64,000 nt of DNA from Macrophomina tecta. Lineage: Eukaryota > Ascomycota > Dothideomycetes > Botryosphaeriales > Botryosphaeriaceae. The notes under the pieces are model-generated. The model ran no database searches, had not been told where the DNA came from, and saw only the letters and a program-made list of their open reading frames with translations. Shown piece by piece: positions 1 through 11,460 of this stretch. Location: contig JAKSGN010000035.1 in the NCBI GenBank assembly GCA_024180945.1, positions 1,984,001 to 2,048,000 on the forward strand. Direction: 5' to 3'. Each line of letters starts with the position of its first letter. The stretch's first letter is position 1. The translations under genes were made by a program, and so were the position numbers.

Positions 1-521
1 ACGCAATAAAAAGCGCCCATGCTAGGCTGGCTTAATACTACCCGCTTACAGAAATTTCAAACCGAAATAAAGTTCAGCGAATAAGTATCTTTCTGACGCA
101 GACGTGCTTCTCGAGAGTGCCCCGTATCGATGCAGTACTTCAAAGGGCCCACCTTATCATAAGCCGACGCTGTTAAAGACCGATCGGGCCGATTTGACCA
201 CACGCTCTGCGAACGAGCAGCAGTGATGCCGTATTAGTCGTTCGTACTCGACGCAGATCTCGGTGAACTGTTCCGAAGCAATGCGGGTGAAGGCCACAAC
301 CCGAGGTGCCACTAAAATGCAAAAAATCACAACCAGAGGCTAGCTCATGCATACCTATCCAGCTTCTTGAGTCACACATGCAATTTTTTTTTTTTTTTTT
401 AAAGTACATGTATTCAGCGAAGAGCATTACTAAGGCAAGTTATACCGTCCACAACGCCAAGCCCGCGATCCTAAATACCATCCCGACTCTTTTCATTTTG
501 ATTCTTCTCGCAACGGTTCGC
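1..521. other. Intergenic, 3' side of the isocyanide synthase gene
   Basis: No gene is recognisable here. The only distinctive feature is a run of 17 T at 384-400. The segment contains the 3' flank of the minus-strand gene that stops at 522. Confidence 0.6.
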
Positions 522-2539
522 TCAATCAATGTGCAGCCGCCATAGCTCCCTCCCAAACTTCGAGGTGTACCCTTCCCGCGTATGCATGGTCAAGATATTA
601 TCGTTGACCAGGATATCGCCCTTCTCCCATCCCTGATACAAGCACACTCGTCTATCATACAGCGCCTTCTCCAGTACCGTCCTGATCCGCTCATCCTCCG
701 CCTCATCAACGTCCTCGATATGAATGCGCGTCGGCTCGAAGCGCGTGCGCTCCTGCGGCCAATCCTCATGGTAGCGAATGCACGGCACGCCCGTGGTCGG
801 GTGGTTCACGACGAGCGGCAGGTTACCGAAGCGGCTGTTATCGAAGCTCTGCGTCTCGACGAACCACTTGTGTTTACGGAGATCGTCGACTGTGTAGCCG
901 CCGATGAGGTGCTTGAACAGCAGCGGGCTGGTGGCGAACATGGTGTGGCCGGTGCCCTTGGGGCTGGCGGTGGCGGCGGTGAACATCTGGAACCTGGGCG
1001 GCGTGCTGACGCCATTGACCATCTTGAATAGACCGTCGTAGTGGAATGGCATTGGCTCCGACGACAGTACGTTGTTGAGGCCGCGTGTGTCGTCGCCGCC
1101 GTCCTTGACCTCGAGCAGCTCGCCAAACTTCCATTTCATGATCTCGCCCATCTCGCGGCCCTTGGCGAGGAAAGCGGGCCGGTCATTCGTGCCGGCGAGC
1201 CCACGTAAGATGACAGGTGAGTTGTGCTCGGAGAGCTTGCGCGTCGTCTTCATGTCGGCGGCGGAGAAGGGGGTGTCTTTGGGGAAGGTGATCATGAGAC
1301 CCATAGGGTACATGTGGTCGATGAAGGCGGCGGGGAAGTTATTGTAAAGGTCGGATTTCTCGCGATAGCACCAGAGTTGGCCGTTCTTGTAGACAGGCTC
1401 GAGGTCAGTGGCTTCATTGACCTCGCGGCGTGTCATGGGAACGAAGGACCCATCCAGACGGCAGGTCATGACGGAGTGCCAGGGAGTGATTGGTCTGTCT
1501 TGAGCGTTGGGAATGACGGAAATGGGTATCTTAGTGGCCGAGTTTGCGGCATGGATGGAGAGGCGGACCGAGTCAGGGAAAGAGTCCTGGACGCAAGCGG
1601 CGTAGCACTGTGTACAGAGTAAGCGGATGCATAAGAGCCCTGTCTTCGGGCGGGCACTTACCTTTCCACGTGCTATCATCTGCTTGGAAACTTTAGACAC
1701 CTTGCGCCTGAAAGCCTTGCGGCTTCCACTAGATGCATCACTATCCGAAGAGCCGGAGTAAGATGATGCTGCGGATGAATCTGACACTTCGCCGGACGGC
1801 TCTCTGGATTTCCTCAGGTCGCGAGAGAGATACTTCAGGTAGCCCATGTACGTAGCCTTGACGCTCTCATCGGTGGCGATGTCTTTGCTGACATCATAGT
1901 CTCTGTCACTGTATGTTGATACCAGCTGGTCACGAACGAGAGGAGCAACCTGTTCGTAGCTGGCAGTGTCATGGTAGTTGAGGAGATCATTCGGGAGCTT
2001 GTCCTTCAATGCCGGCATCATCGACAGGCGAGCGAAGTGGACTGAGTTGCAGTCAAGCTCAAGGGCCATTTGGCGAAGCCGTTCGCCATATTCCCACACG
2101 GTGGCGTCGGGAACACCCAGAAGGTCTAAAACGCGTGAGTGGCCGCAGCAGGTGGTGCGAAGTACAGTTACTTACCACTGTAGACAATGCCATCAGAGAC
2201 AATGGTAAGCTCAGCACCAGGTGCGTACGTGTCCTTGATGTTGTCGCAGAATGCTTGAAGGTGCTTCAGCGAGACTTCTTCGGCCTTGTCCGGCAGCAAT
2301 CCTAGCACCTTGTCCTCGCTGTTGGGAGACTTGAAGGGGAACGCTGGAAGGGTGAGAGAAATCGGGGTATTCTTCTCGACGGCTCTCTGGATGATCGGCA
2401 AGAAGGTCTCGCGGGCCTGAGGAATGATCTTGGGGTCGAAGGGCGATGCCTTCAAGCGATACGACTCAATGATGGAGAGCACGTCCTCGGCAATCTGGGC
2501 GGTCGACCGCTTGGAGGCGGCAACTGCGTGGACTGACAT
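522..2539 (-). CDS. Isocyanide synthase (Dit1/PvcA) fused to a TauD-type dioxygenase
   Basis: Model: complement(join(522..1607,1662..2125,2176..2539)), 637 aa. Both introns (50 and 54 nt) have GT..AG ends and restore the frame. Residues about 10-330 match the Dit1/PvcA (DIT1_PvcA) family: SDGIVYSDLLGVPD crosses the first splice, followed by SVRLSIHAAN and TPWHSV. This family converts the amino group of an amino acid into an isocyanide. Residues about 345-637 are a TauD-like 2OG-Fe(II) dioxygenase, comparable to PvcB, with a HxD pair (H465, D467 in MPFHYD) and a distal His (H618 in LTMHTREG) plus R620. A Ser-rich insert (about residues 228-258) lies inside the synthase half. Fungal ICS-TauD fusions are a known backbone type; the substrate and product here are not predictable. 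The start was chosen as the first ATG that retains the family N-terminus. It is probably the core of a small cluster with the two oxidases at 4.5-8 kb. Confidence 0.88.
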
Positions 2540-4473
2540 GTCGCGGGGATGCAGCGGTTGTGAGAAGGTATTGGGGGAGAGGTTGGTTTTGCGCGTGTAG
2601 CCGAGACTGACAGAAAGCGTGGAATAAAGAAGGAAGGTGCGGTGGCCAGTCTAAGAAGCTGTGGGGGAAGGTGCCTCAGAACCGAGTTCGCGGAAGTTCA
2701 TGCAAAATCCAGCTTCACAGCAACGCGATATATATCGTGCCTCGCGCACCCAAGACAGAGACGCAAATCTTCATCTGGTGCGGCACTTCTCACAATCTGT
2801 TACCTGTAGCTCTTGCCAACACCGTTCGACCTCGGCGTGTGGAGCGCCCTCCATCGGCATCCGCCGCCTCGAAAGTCGGCAGTTCTCACGCGTGTGCCCT
2901 CCCATCCCGCGTGAAGATTCCGTAAGTGGCAGTTCGAATGATCGAATCCCTCCTGATCAAGAATCAGGAGGCCCAAGGCAGGCGCATAAGCACATTCGTA
3001 TGGCCCGGTTGCTTCGGCAAAACCCTTTAGGGGAGGGTGGTATCTGACTATGATCTCCCTCTGCAGCGTCGGACCGTTGCCCTGGAACTGCTGTAGTAGC
3101 CGAGAAGTTACGTCCGCAGCGCTATTGAGATAGGTTACAGCAGGGACCGGGGCCAAGATTGCCAGTGATGCTCCACACCATACTGGGCCGCCGCCATCAC
3201 CGCCGCACGACAGAGCTTCCAGATCTTTTAGCTCTAGCCGATCATCGGGCGGGATAGGGCCGGGAGGGGCCCAGTCGACCCTAGTCGCCTCACGCAATCG
3301 CTAACGTGCAATGCCTTGGCCCTTCCTCGGCATCCCAGGTGCGCATTGGGGCAGCGGCGGCGGATCCCAGCGCCAAGGACGCGCCGAAAAAGCAGAGCCG
3401 CATCCGAACGTCCCACCTTGCCTGCTCTTCGGTGAAACCAGCTGGGTGAAGGAATTTCCGAGAAGAAGGCACCGTGGCGGAAATGTTTCCAGGTCTCCAG
3501 GCTGAAAGGAGAAGGTCCTGTGCTGGCCCGAAACGGCAATTTAGCCGGACAGGAATTTTATGCTTACTGCCCTGCCTTATGCAGGACGACCGCACGCCGG
3601 GCAAGCTAGAGGCTGCCCCATATTGCTCATACGATGCTGGTAGGGCTGATCCACCATGACGCCTCCTGCACATTCTGTGGTGGTGCTGCCAAAGCCTCAC
3701 CATGTCTTGTCCAAAGCTTGGGGGTGGACGGCTGCGTCGGCAGCTGAGCACTCACCATATGATCGGCTGATCGCCCCATCAAACCAGCTCCCCAAGCAGC
3801 TCTCCGGCGGCCCATCGGCGGCAGCTATCGGTTCGTGCCGTAACCTAGATTGCGTTCTGAGTGGCTGAGCCCTGGGCGCGGCAGCATTCCGCGCTGCCGC
3901 AAAGAAGGCGGCGCATATCACGGCGGTGCAGCAGCCGCAACGGGAGACGGCCCCAGCGGCCCACCCCCGAGCTTGCGCCGCTCGTGATGCAGGCCTGCGG
4001 ACACTCTCCCTGTCCCCGGCATTCGCAAGCGAGTACGAGTTGCGCACCGGCATACATCCCCTGTTCCTTGTTTCACCCGGCGTCTGTGTTCGCGGCTGGC
4101 CTGGCCTGCCAAGCCCAGAGTCTTGATCTCGACATCACTTGCAACTTTTTTTTTCTGTTTGCCACGTTCGGAGGAAAGACCTGCACCCATAATCGTCGCT
4201 GTTTCGGCCGCTCCCGACATGAAGTGATATGGCAAGAGATGATGCTACGCTATTGATTATCAAACTTTCCCCGTGCCCATGTCCAGTTCGGGAGAGGTTT
4301 TGCGCGGAGTTCTCCATTGCCTAAGAGAGTAATATCTAATCGCATGCCTACGCGTCTGTTATCTTGCATTCTGCTTCGCACCTCCCTTACTTTCCAATTC
4401 AACTTCCCACCCACCTGTCGCAACTCTCAGTTTCTGCCTCAGTGCTTCCCACACAGCTGAACAGGTGGCCAAG
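2540..4473. other. Intergenic region between two divergent cluster genes
   Basis: This 1.9 kb gap separates the divergent starts of the isocyanide synthase and the FAD monooxygenase, so it should hold both promoters. Part of it (about 3050-4100) is rich in C and G and is open in several frames. None of those frames gives a recognisable protein, splice pattern or domain. I see no transposon or RNA gene. Confidence 0.6.
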
Positions 4474-6326
4474 ATGACGGTGAAGGAGCTTTACTTTGAC
4501 TTGACCATAATCGGAGGTGTGACAAGCACCGTCATCATCGCTGATGTGCCTTTACTGACAAAGTAATTCATTCCAGCTGGGCCCACTGGCCTCACGATCG
4601 CTCTTCTTGCCCGTCAACTTGGGCTCTCCGTCTTCATTGCTGGTGCGGCCTCATGAGCGTCCAGTCCGGCGGAATCGAGCGCTGAATGTTCGCAGACAAA
4701 GCACCCACCTCGCTACCCGTCGGCCGCGCAGATGCCCTCAACGCAAGAAGCCAGCAGACCCTGGAGGTGGTCGGCGTGCTGGACAAGCTGGAGCCCAAGG
4801 GCCTGAAATGCAACAGTGAGCACCCTCGATCTCAAACACGATCCTGCAGCCGCTAAGATCGAGATCCCCCGCATGAGCCAGCTCGACCTTCTCCGACGGC
4901 AAGTTCATCTCGCGCCAGAACAAATGGTGGGTCTCGCTGCAGAACTGCGCGCGGCCCAACTTCCTGATGATCGGGCAATCCGACGTCGAAGCGGCGATGC
5001 ACGCGATGCTCGACGTTCCCTGCCACCACAACCACGAAGCCCTCGGCATCGAGGAATGCAGTGTCAACGGCGAGGACTACGTGCGCACGACCTTCGCCGA
5101 CAAGGTCGTCATCAGCAAGTACGCGGTGGGCGCGGACGGCGCGCGGTCGATGGTGCGCAACGCGCTGCAGATCCCGTTCGAGGGCGACAAGCCCAACATG
5201 AACTGGCACGTCCTCGACACCTTCATCGACACCGACTTCCCCTGCTGCCCCGAGATCATCACCTTCCAGGTGAATGGGCAGGCGCGCATCTCATGGATTC
5301 CCAGGTAACACCACGACCCGTCTTTTTTCTCTTCCGCCGCCCGCTGCCTCTATACACCATAGCGTGTGGCGCTAACGCACCGTTGTCCTGCAGAGAACGA
5401 GGCATGGCGCGCTTCTATACGCTGCTCGAGGACAACTCCCGCGCCGACCAGGCCCGCATCGAGGAGGAGATCCGGCAGTTCTTGGCCCCGCACCGTGTCG
5501 ACTTCAAGGCCACGGAGTGGTTCAGCATCTTCGAGATCAAGGAGCGCGTCGCGCGCACGTACTTCTCGCCGAAGCAGCGCATCGTCCTGGCGGGTGACTC
5601 GGCGCACATCCACGCCGTCAACGGCGGGCAGGGCCTGAACACTGGCCAGGCCGATGCCTTTGCTCTAGCGTGGAGGCTGGCGCTCGCGGTGAAGAGCGGG
5701 TACCACGGCGTGCTTCAGAGCTACGAAGACGAGCGCTTGGCCACGGCGAGGGGCGTGATCGATGTGGCGGCGAAGTTGGTGAGGAGTACGGTCAAGACTG
5801 CACAGGAGTACGTGGAGCTGATCGAAAAGAACGCAAACTACATCACCGGTAAGCATTTGATTTGCTCGAGGCTCTGCGAGGCCTGATGAACCGGCTGACT
5901 CTTTCAGGAATGGGAGTGACCTACGAGAACAACACTTCCGTCATTCAGGGATCTCCAGCAGGCATCTTTGTCCCGGGCCACCGCACACCCGATGTCTACC
6001 TCCACACTAGCGAGAGCGACGAGGGCCAACGCCTCTATGCAACCCGATCGTACGGCAAGTTCCTTGTCATATCGCTGCGTGGCGCTACCTGGGACCCTCC
6101 GTCGGCACCGTGGGCGGAATGGGTGGAGACCTGGGACGTGTCTGGCAAATCCGACCCCAACCCGGAGGCTGTGCGGCATTTTGCCAACATGAGCAACGTC
6201 GGCGTCACCAACGACAAGCCCGTTGAGACTGGAGACGCTGATTTCGTTGTGATAAGGCCTGACATGTACACGGGCTACGCTGGCAGTGATGTTCGTGGAT
6301 ACTTCGAAAAGGTCTTTGGTCAGTGA
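4474..6326 (+). CDS. FAD-dependent aromatic monooxygenase (phenol hydroxylase / PheA-TfdB type)
   Basis: Model: join(4474..4516,4577..4642,4696..4815,4878..5304,5394..5848,5908..6326), 509 aa. It shows the three signatures of class A flavoprotein monooxygenases: an N-terminal dinucleotide-binding GxGxxG (GAGPTG, residues 15-20), the DG motif (VGADGARSMVRNA), and the GD motif with its helix (AGDSAHIHAVNGGQGLN). The C-terminus is a thioredoxin-like phenol-hydroxylase dimerisation domain. Family members hydroxylate aromatic rings with NAD(P)H and O2. An apparent stop codon near 4652 is inside an intron (GT at 4643, CAG at 4693-4695). Splicing it restores FIADKAPTSLPVGRADALN, a typical family stretch, so the gene looks intact. 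It is convergent with the 2OG oxygenase next door and divergent from the isocyanide synthase. A tailoring role in one pathway is an inference. Confidence 0.88.
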
Positions 6327-6563
6327 GCTGCGTGGAACAGAGTTCCGATATTCAAGCGCATGTCCACTGCAAGTGCACGATAGATACCCCGTGAACTAAG
6401 TAGAGAGTAACCCGTTCATCCGATATTCAGCCTGTAATATGATAAGGTCAAGGTCCTTAAACCACAGTGACATTCCAATACCGCCGATTGGCCTTGTCTC
6501 TGTAGTCACGGGTGAAATCTACCATTCCCTCCTACCCCGAATCATCCGTAGCTCCCTCTCGTC

Positions 6564-7958
6564 CTAGTCATAGAACCTCTGATTCACGCCGGCAATGATC
6601 TCTTTTTCAGGCTGGTCCACGAGCCCCACTCTGAATCTGTGATCCTTCGCAATCCGCGCCCGAGCCCATTCTGTAAAGATCAGCACTACTGGATCGACTA
6701 CTATCGTATACTGCGACATCGGTGTTTATAGGCGGCCTAAACACCTCACGAAAAATTGACCGAGTTACGGAGATTATCGGGAGCAAGCAAATAGCGGAAT
6801 GCGGAAAAGAGAAAAGGCTCAAGACTTACCCTCAGCCGTAACCGCTTTGGTAAATTCGCCGGGCTCTCCCTGCACTCCGAGCCGCCTTAGCAGCGGGCTG
6901 TCCACCGGCCTCAAGACAATATTCGCCTCTGGGCGGGCAAAGTAGATCAGGCTGAGACGCGGGTGGTCTACCTGGTCCTCGGGCGGGCGAATGACTCGGT
7001 GCACCGTCGAGCGCAGGTATCCGGCGCTCAGGAACTCGAGTGCGTCGGCGATGTTGACGATGACGGCGTCGCGCGGCGAGCGCACGTGTTTCCAGTCGCC
7101 GGACGGCGCTTGAACCTGCAGGCCGGCGACCGGTTGGTGAAAGAGGAATGTGAGCGTGTTGTAGTCGGTGTGCCCCTGTGCCCAGATGTTGTTGACGGCG
7201 GCATCTTCGGCGGCGCTACGCGGGAAATATTGCATGTAGCGGAGGTACTCGAGGCCTTCAGCCTCGTAGCGGTGGCGCTGCACGAAGAAGTCTTCGTCAA
7301 CTTCGAGGACGTGGGCGAAGAGGCGGAGGAGGGGGAGGAGGAGGTCATTATGGATTTTCTGGCAGTGTGTCAGAGGCAAAACATCTATGATTGGCAGTGT
7401 ATTCTGACCAAAGAGAAGTTCTTGATTTCCTCGATGTGATCATTGACAATCTGCGGATGGGGACGTTCATGCTCCGGAGTGAATTTTGGGATGTTGTAGC
7501 GCTCGTCGTTGTCTCTTTGCCCAAGCTTTCCTGTAGACTGAGGCTTATAGCCGCGGAAGTCGCCCTTGGCAGTATCGGCAACGTATTTCAACTTCTCCTC
7601 CAGCGGCAGCTCAAAAACAGCTTTCGCAATGGCGTATTGCCGTCGGACTTCCTCATCAGTGAATCCGTGTCCGACAACGTAGAAGAATCCTCAAAGGCTC
7701 TTAGTTGGCCGGCGTTAAATCTCGAAAGATGCTCACCATTCTTGTTGATAAACCTGAGGACTTGCTCTGCGAGTTCCCTTATGCCATTCGGGCTATCAAG
7801 CTTGGAAATGTCGAGGGCTTCAAGGTCGGCCCAGTCCACTTGAAGCTGTCAGACCTTGCGTGACGTACTTTTAGACAAGGAAAATCCTTACGTTGCTCTT
7901 GAGTCTCAGCAGGGTATTCGTACGGCGGTAGCTCGTTGGTCGTTTTAGCCGGCGACAT
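6564..7958 (-). CDS. 2-oxoglutarate/Fe(II) oxygenase, isopenicillin N synthase family
   Basis: Model: complement(join(6564..6670,6830..7358,7409..7689,7737..7838,7892..7958)), 361 aa. All four introns keep phase. The N-terminal DIOX_N region contains the FFYVVGHG motif. The double-stranded beta-helix carries the iron ligands H213 and D215 (QGHTDYNTLTFLF) and H270 (STVHRVI). The 2OG-binding Arg-x-Ser is R284/S286 (HPRLSLIYFARPE). The C-terminus ends in EIIAGVNQRFYD. Family members hydroxylate, desaturate or cyclise small molecules and are common in fungal secondary-metabolite clusters. The last intron (159 nt) is longer than the others, so a small exon inside it cannot be excluded. The stop is only 237 bp from that of the convergent FAD monooxygenase. 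Confidence 0.87.
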
Positions 7959-9132
7959 ACTGGGTGGGAGTGCAACTCTTGCTTGTCTGGCAGGGAATGG
8001 AAACGATTGGTCCAATTTGAGGTCACGACCACAGCACAACTGTAGAAAAAGGCATCACGATACTTCTTGCATATATTTCGTGGCTCGCACTGCCGCATAT
8101 CACCAGCGAATGTCAGCGAGGCGGGGTAGCTTCCTTGGGGATTTCGCTTTCAGAAGAGTGGAGGGTGACGCTACCAATGAAAGCCAAGGATGCTGGCATT
8201 ATCAGGATGAGCCATTGGTCGTCGGGATGGCGTGCTCTCGAGCCGTAGTGCGCTGCATGAACAGCGCCAGTAAGCTCGAACTTTCGGCAGACTGATATTC
8301 GACGTGTATCACGGCTCCTGACAGCCATTTCTCGGCCCAACCAGAGACAAGCACTCACGCTTCGCCACACACATGTAGTATGATGACGCAGTGGAGTCCA
8401 GGCGGGCAGGTATGACGTTGCCGGCTGCGCCTTTTGCAGTTTCAACCCGCAGCACGAGCAGGAGAACGGGCGAGAGGGTATTTTTAGGATACGTGCCCAG
8501 CGTTTATGAAGGCGGTACAGCTAGCAGCTGGGTGACAGAGGATGTCTGAAGCAGCAATAGTCATTGGCGTAGCATGATGTGATGTTTCAGGTGAGTAAAT
8601 CGACGAAAGACTGACACCCGCGCTCCGTTGCCGAAAATGCTGATCCAAATTCACAGGACACGATTGAGCGGCGATTGCGATGTTGCGAACATGCGGACCT
8701 GGTGGTGTCGGGCCAGAATATTATCCTGCGCAGAACTCTCTGCTTAGCGAGCGCAGCGTACATGTCACGTGCAAGTCCGATTCCCGCATTCCTCCTCTTC
8801 CTTCCACTGCAACACATCGCTACGCATCTAACCACAGGAGTGAGGCGAACGTGAGAATCAGATAACGCATGTCTCCACGTTCAGTGGCGTTGAACTGCGT
8901 GTATGGTCCACTCCATCCCTCAGAACTCTTACGTCGCCGGCACGCTTAACAAAATGGATTGTCGGTCGAAACCGCCCACGACCGGACTGGAATTCGAGCA
9001 CAGGGTCTCGTCAAATGGGCCCTTTGGACCATTTGGTCGACTGGGCTACCCGGCCAAAGTCGTGAATGAACTGACTACAGTCAGCGAATTACCTCAACCT
9101 CAACATCAGAATCAAACAACTCCCCCCTTTCA
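7959..9132. other. Intergenic region upstream of the 2OG oxygenase
   Basis: This stretch should contain the promoter of the minus-strand oxygenase starting at 7958. Short open frames exist on both strands, but none shows a domain, a consistent splice pattern or a signal peptide. Confidence 0.5.
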
Positions 9133-10003
9133 ATGCCTTTAGTTACATTCCTCGCACACTGCTCTGCCGACGCCCTACCACTTCCCCCGTAAGCTTTGTT
9201 CCTGATATGCCCGCGTTTGCGAGGTATGAACTGATCCAACAACAGCTCGGCGCCCAAATGGCATCCGAGTGCCGGATGGTAGCACAACATCACTTGCCCG
9301 GCAAGCGATGGCACAGTCTACGGGAACTTCGCCACATTCTGCAGCACTGATGCCCCAAGGAACAATCTACGAACCCAAGAAGGCCTCATCCAGAGAATTT
9401 CCAAGGGTCAGTTCGACTTCACCGCAGAAGACTTCCAAGACTGCATCCCCAAAATGAGTAGAGATCCCAGATGGCGATTGTGCTGCTCTGTCCTGGAGGC
9501 CCTCGCGCCGCAAAAACAAGTGCTACCTGAAATCGAAAATCTAGCGTGTGACACCGGCCGCACCCGGAGAGTTCGGAACACACACAGCCATCGTTCCGTA
9601 CTAGATCTACAAAGTGATGTATGCGGATAAGGACGTCACACGTCAAGTCCATCTCAAGTCCGGCCCTGGTTTCGTTGGAAACACGGACAATCGACTCGAT
9701 CCGCCGGACGGCCCGTGGCATGGTCACCCGAAGACAACTTCCACGTTGATGTCACGCGGTGCAGGCTACGAGTTACTGAGCTTCATCACCCCCGACCACC
9801 AAGAAAACATCAGAGTAATGCCCGCAAACTCCAGAAAGCTCGATAGCCGCGTTACTATCTTCACGACGGAGGGTTTCTCCTCGGAGGATCACAATCTCAG
9901 CAGTGCAGCGATCATTATCGGTGCCGCTTGGGGAAAGGAGGCCATCGTGGTCTCGCCCGAAGATACCTTCTACGATAGCCTGCAACGCAAAAATCCGGAC
10001 TGA
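9133..10003 (+). pseudogene. Possible remnant of a spliced, secreted Cys-containing protein
   Basis: This is unrecognised and weak. An ATG at 9133 opens a short hydrophobic peptide (MPLVTFLAHCSADALPLP) followed by a GTAAGC donor. A later frame open from about 9286 to 9632 contains TCPASDGTVYG, FCSTDAPRNNL and FTAEDFQDCI. The spacing faintly recalls PAN/Apple-like secreted fungal domains. A second frame is open from 9614 to 10003. I could not join these pieces into one intact model: a TAG lies just upstream of the TCPAS segment, and the frames change around 9614. It may be a decayed gene, a gene with several short exons, or chance. No function is assigned. Confidence 0.25.
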
Positions 10004-10359
10004 ACAGCCGTTTCAATTCTGCAGCGCGCTCTTCGCGGGCAAAGACGCGTGGCCGAGTGTCACGAAATTCGGCGTGGTTGGGATAAATCCTGACAGCTTT
10101 CAAGGCCAGACGGCAGTGAAGGAGATCGTTCGCAAGGGGTGCGTTATTGTTTCTTCCATGACTGTAAAAAGGAAAACTGCGAAGGAAGTGGCGGTAGCAA
10201 TAGGGAGTTGTTTCTGCGACCAAAAACATCTAATTAGCGAGCCCTTCAGCAATTGACGAGCCTCTGAACAGCTATCGGTAGAGGGGGTGGCCAAGTTGGT
10301 GGTGCGTTAGGGAAAGCATTGGCGGTTTTCATTCGTAAACAGGCGTAGTACAGCCAGCA

Positions 10360-10500
10360 ACCCATCCGCTCCGACTTAGCGGCATCGCTAGCGGAGATAC
10401 GCGCGGAAGAATCATATGTTAACATGCCTCTCAACAATTTCCCCAGGCTTGCAACTTCATCGAGACCAAACTGGCAAGACTCAAACTCGGGGACATCCAT
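10360..10500 (-). pseudogene. Fragment of a serine/threonine protein kinase C-terminus
   Basis: The minus-strand frame reads EVASLGKLLRGMLTYDSSAR followed by ISASDAAKSE. This is the typical end of a fungal kinase domain (C-lobe helix ending in the conserved Arg, then the xSAxDAxxSEWM region of SRPK-like kinases). Only about 45 residues are present. There is no upstream catalytic loop, DFG or lysine motif, and a TGA lies directly upstream in frame. It therefore looks like a truncated copy or relic, not a working gene. The identification is from motif pattern only. Confidence 0.5.
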
Positions 10501-10516
10501 GTATCACGGCCACACA

Positions 10517-10628
10517 TCATACCGCCCTCTCCGGCGGCGGCGGCAACCGCTTCAACGACGCGCTGGCACCCCGCCGAACGGCCGGAGGTCTATCACCCAA
10601 CTTCTCCTCCTCCTCCCCCTCCTCCTCC

Positions 10629-10665
<37 letters not shown>

Positions 10666-10945
10666 CGAACACGGCCTGCACGCAGCGCGAGCAGCGCATG
10701 TGCATGCACGGCACGTCGCTGGAGAAGCCGCGCATGGAGCCGACGCAGAACTCGAGGTCTGAGTCGTTGGTGTGGGCGCACCAGCAACAGTCCCAGGAGC
10801 GGCGAGGGTGGTGGGCAGTAAGGATAGGGCGGCGGCAGTGGCGGTGACGGTGGCGGCTGGATGTGGAGGGGGACGTTGCAGTGGTTGCGGTTGGTGGATG
10901 GGGGTAAGGAGGAGGAACAGAGTAGCGGAGGCCAGTTGGTTTCAT
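10517..10945 (-). CDS. Small Cys-rich putative zinc-ribbon protein with acidic tail (paralogue 1)
   Basis: A single-exon frame of 142 aa starts at an ATG (MKPTGLRYSVPPPYP). After a Pro/Thr/Ser/His-rich N-terminus comes SWDCCWCA, then EFCVGSMRGF and CMHMRCSRCV. The Cys/His spacing (CxxC ... CxHxxCxxC) suggests metal binding. It is followed by an uninterrupted run of Asp and then Glu encoded by a TCA/TCC repeat on the plus strand (about 10602-10668), and by a basic Pro-rich end. The same pattern recurs in two genes 4-5 kb away. The function is unknown, and neither transcription nor the downstream boundary can be shown from sequence. Confidence 0.5.
10602..10668. repeat. Trinucleotide microsatellite encoding an Asp/Glu tract
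   Basis: TCC repeats pass into about eleven TCA/CAT units on the plus strand. Read on the minus strand they give the poly-Glu/poly-Asp tail of the Cys-rich protein. It is likely polymorphic in length. Confidence 0.8.
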
Positions 10946-11460
10946 TGTAGGTGTTTTATGGTTGTATAAATGTACGCTCAGAATCTTCTTGCAATGGGAG
11001 GCAGATCTCAAGAGTGTTGTTGGTGGACGGGAGTGACGGCGGAGATCATGGTGTGGTTTCTTATACGGAACTACCAAAAACCCCCCAGCGGGGGGAGAAG
11101 CCTCATATGAACTGCCAGCGAACCATTCATAAAGCCATCAATCGCCTGCCGGGGTTGAGCAGCAGGTATTGCTTCTAGAGAAGTCTTTCAGCGTTGTTCT
11201 CCGACACTTGTGAAAACGTGGCACGAACGTACACACCAGGTTGAAAATCAAACGCGCCGCGCCTGAATCCTGCCACGTCCTCATGCATGTGTACCGAGGA
11301 CTCTTCTAAGCAATCTGAAATCCCAATGGAACGGCCGTAAGTGCACCGGAAATCATGTACGAGGAAGACATTAGAGACTTGACGCCATTTGAACACACTC
11401 TTCCCTCTATTTACAGATTTGGCACGCTTTGTACCCGCCTAGTTATAACCCGTGGGCCAT
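10946..11460. other. Intergenic, 3' side of the MFS transporter
   Basis: No supported gene. The segment includes the upstream flank of the Cys-rich gene starting at 10945 and the 3' flank of the transporter stopping at 11461. Confidence 0.5.

Noticed and set aside
2925..2955. TTCGAATGATCGAATCC, resembling a tRNA T-arm
   Set aside because: No matching acceptor stem, D-arm or A box upstream.
2671..4256. Many overlapping frames on both strands between the ICS and FAD genes
   Set aside because: No domain, signal peptide or consistent splice pattern; open frames are expected in this GC-rich stretch.
4640..4700. Premature stop suggesting the FAD monooxygenase is a pseudogene
   Set aside because: The stop is inside a 53 nt GT..AG intron whose removal restores a conserved family stretch exactly.
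10416..10847. Plus-strand frame with a poly-Ser/Ile tract
   Set aside because: It reads the microsatellite in the other direction; the minus-strand frame has the Cys motif and better support.
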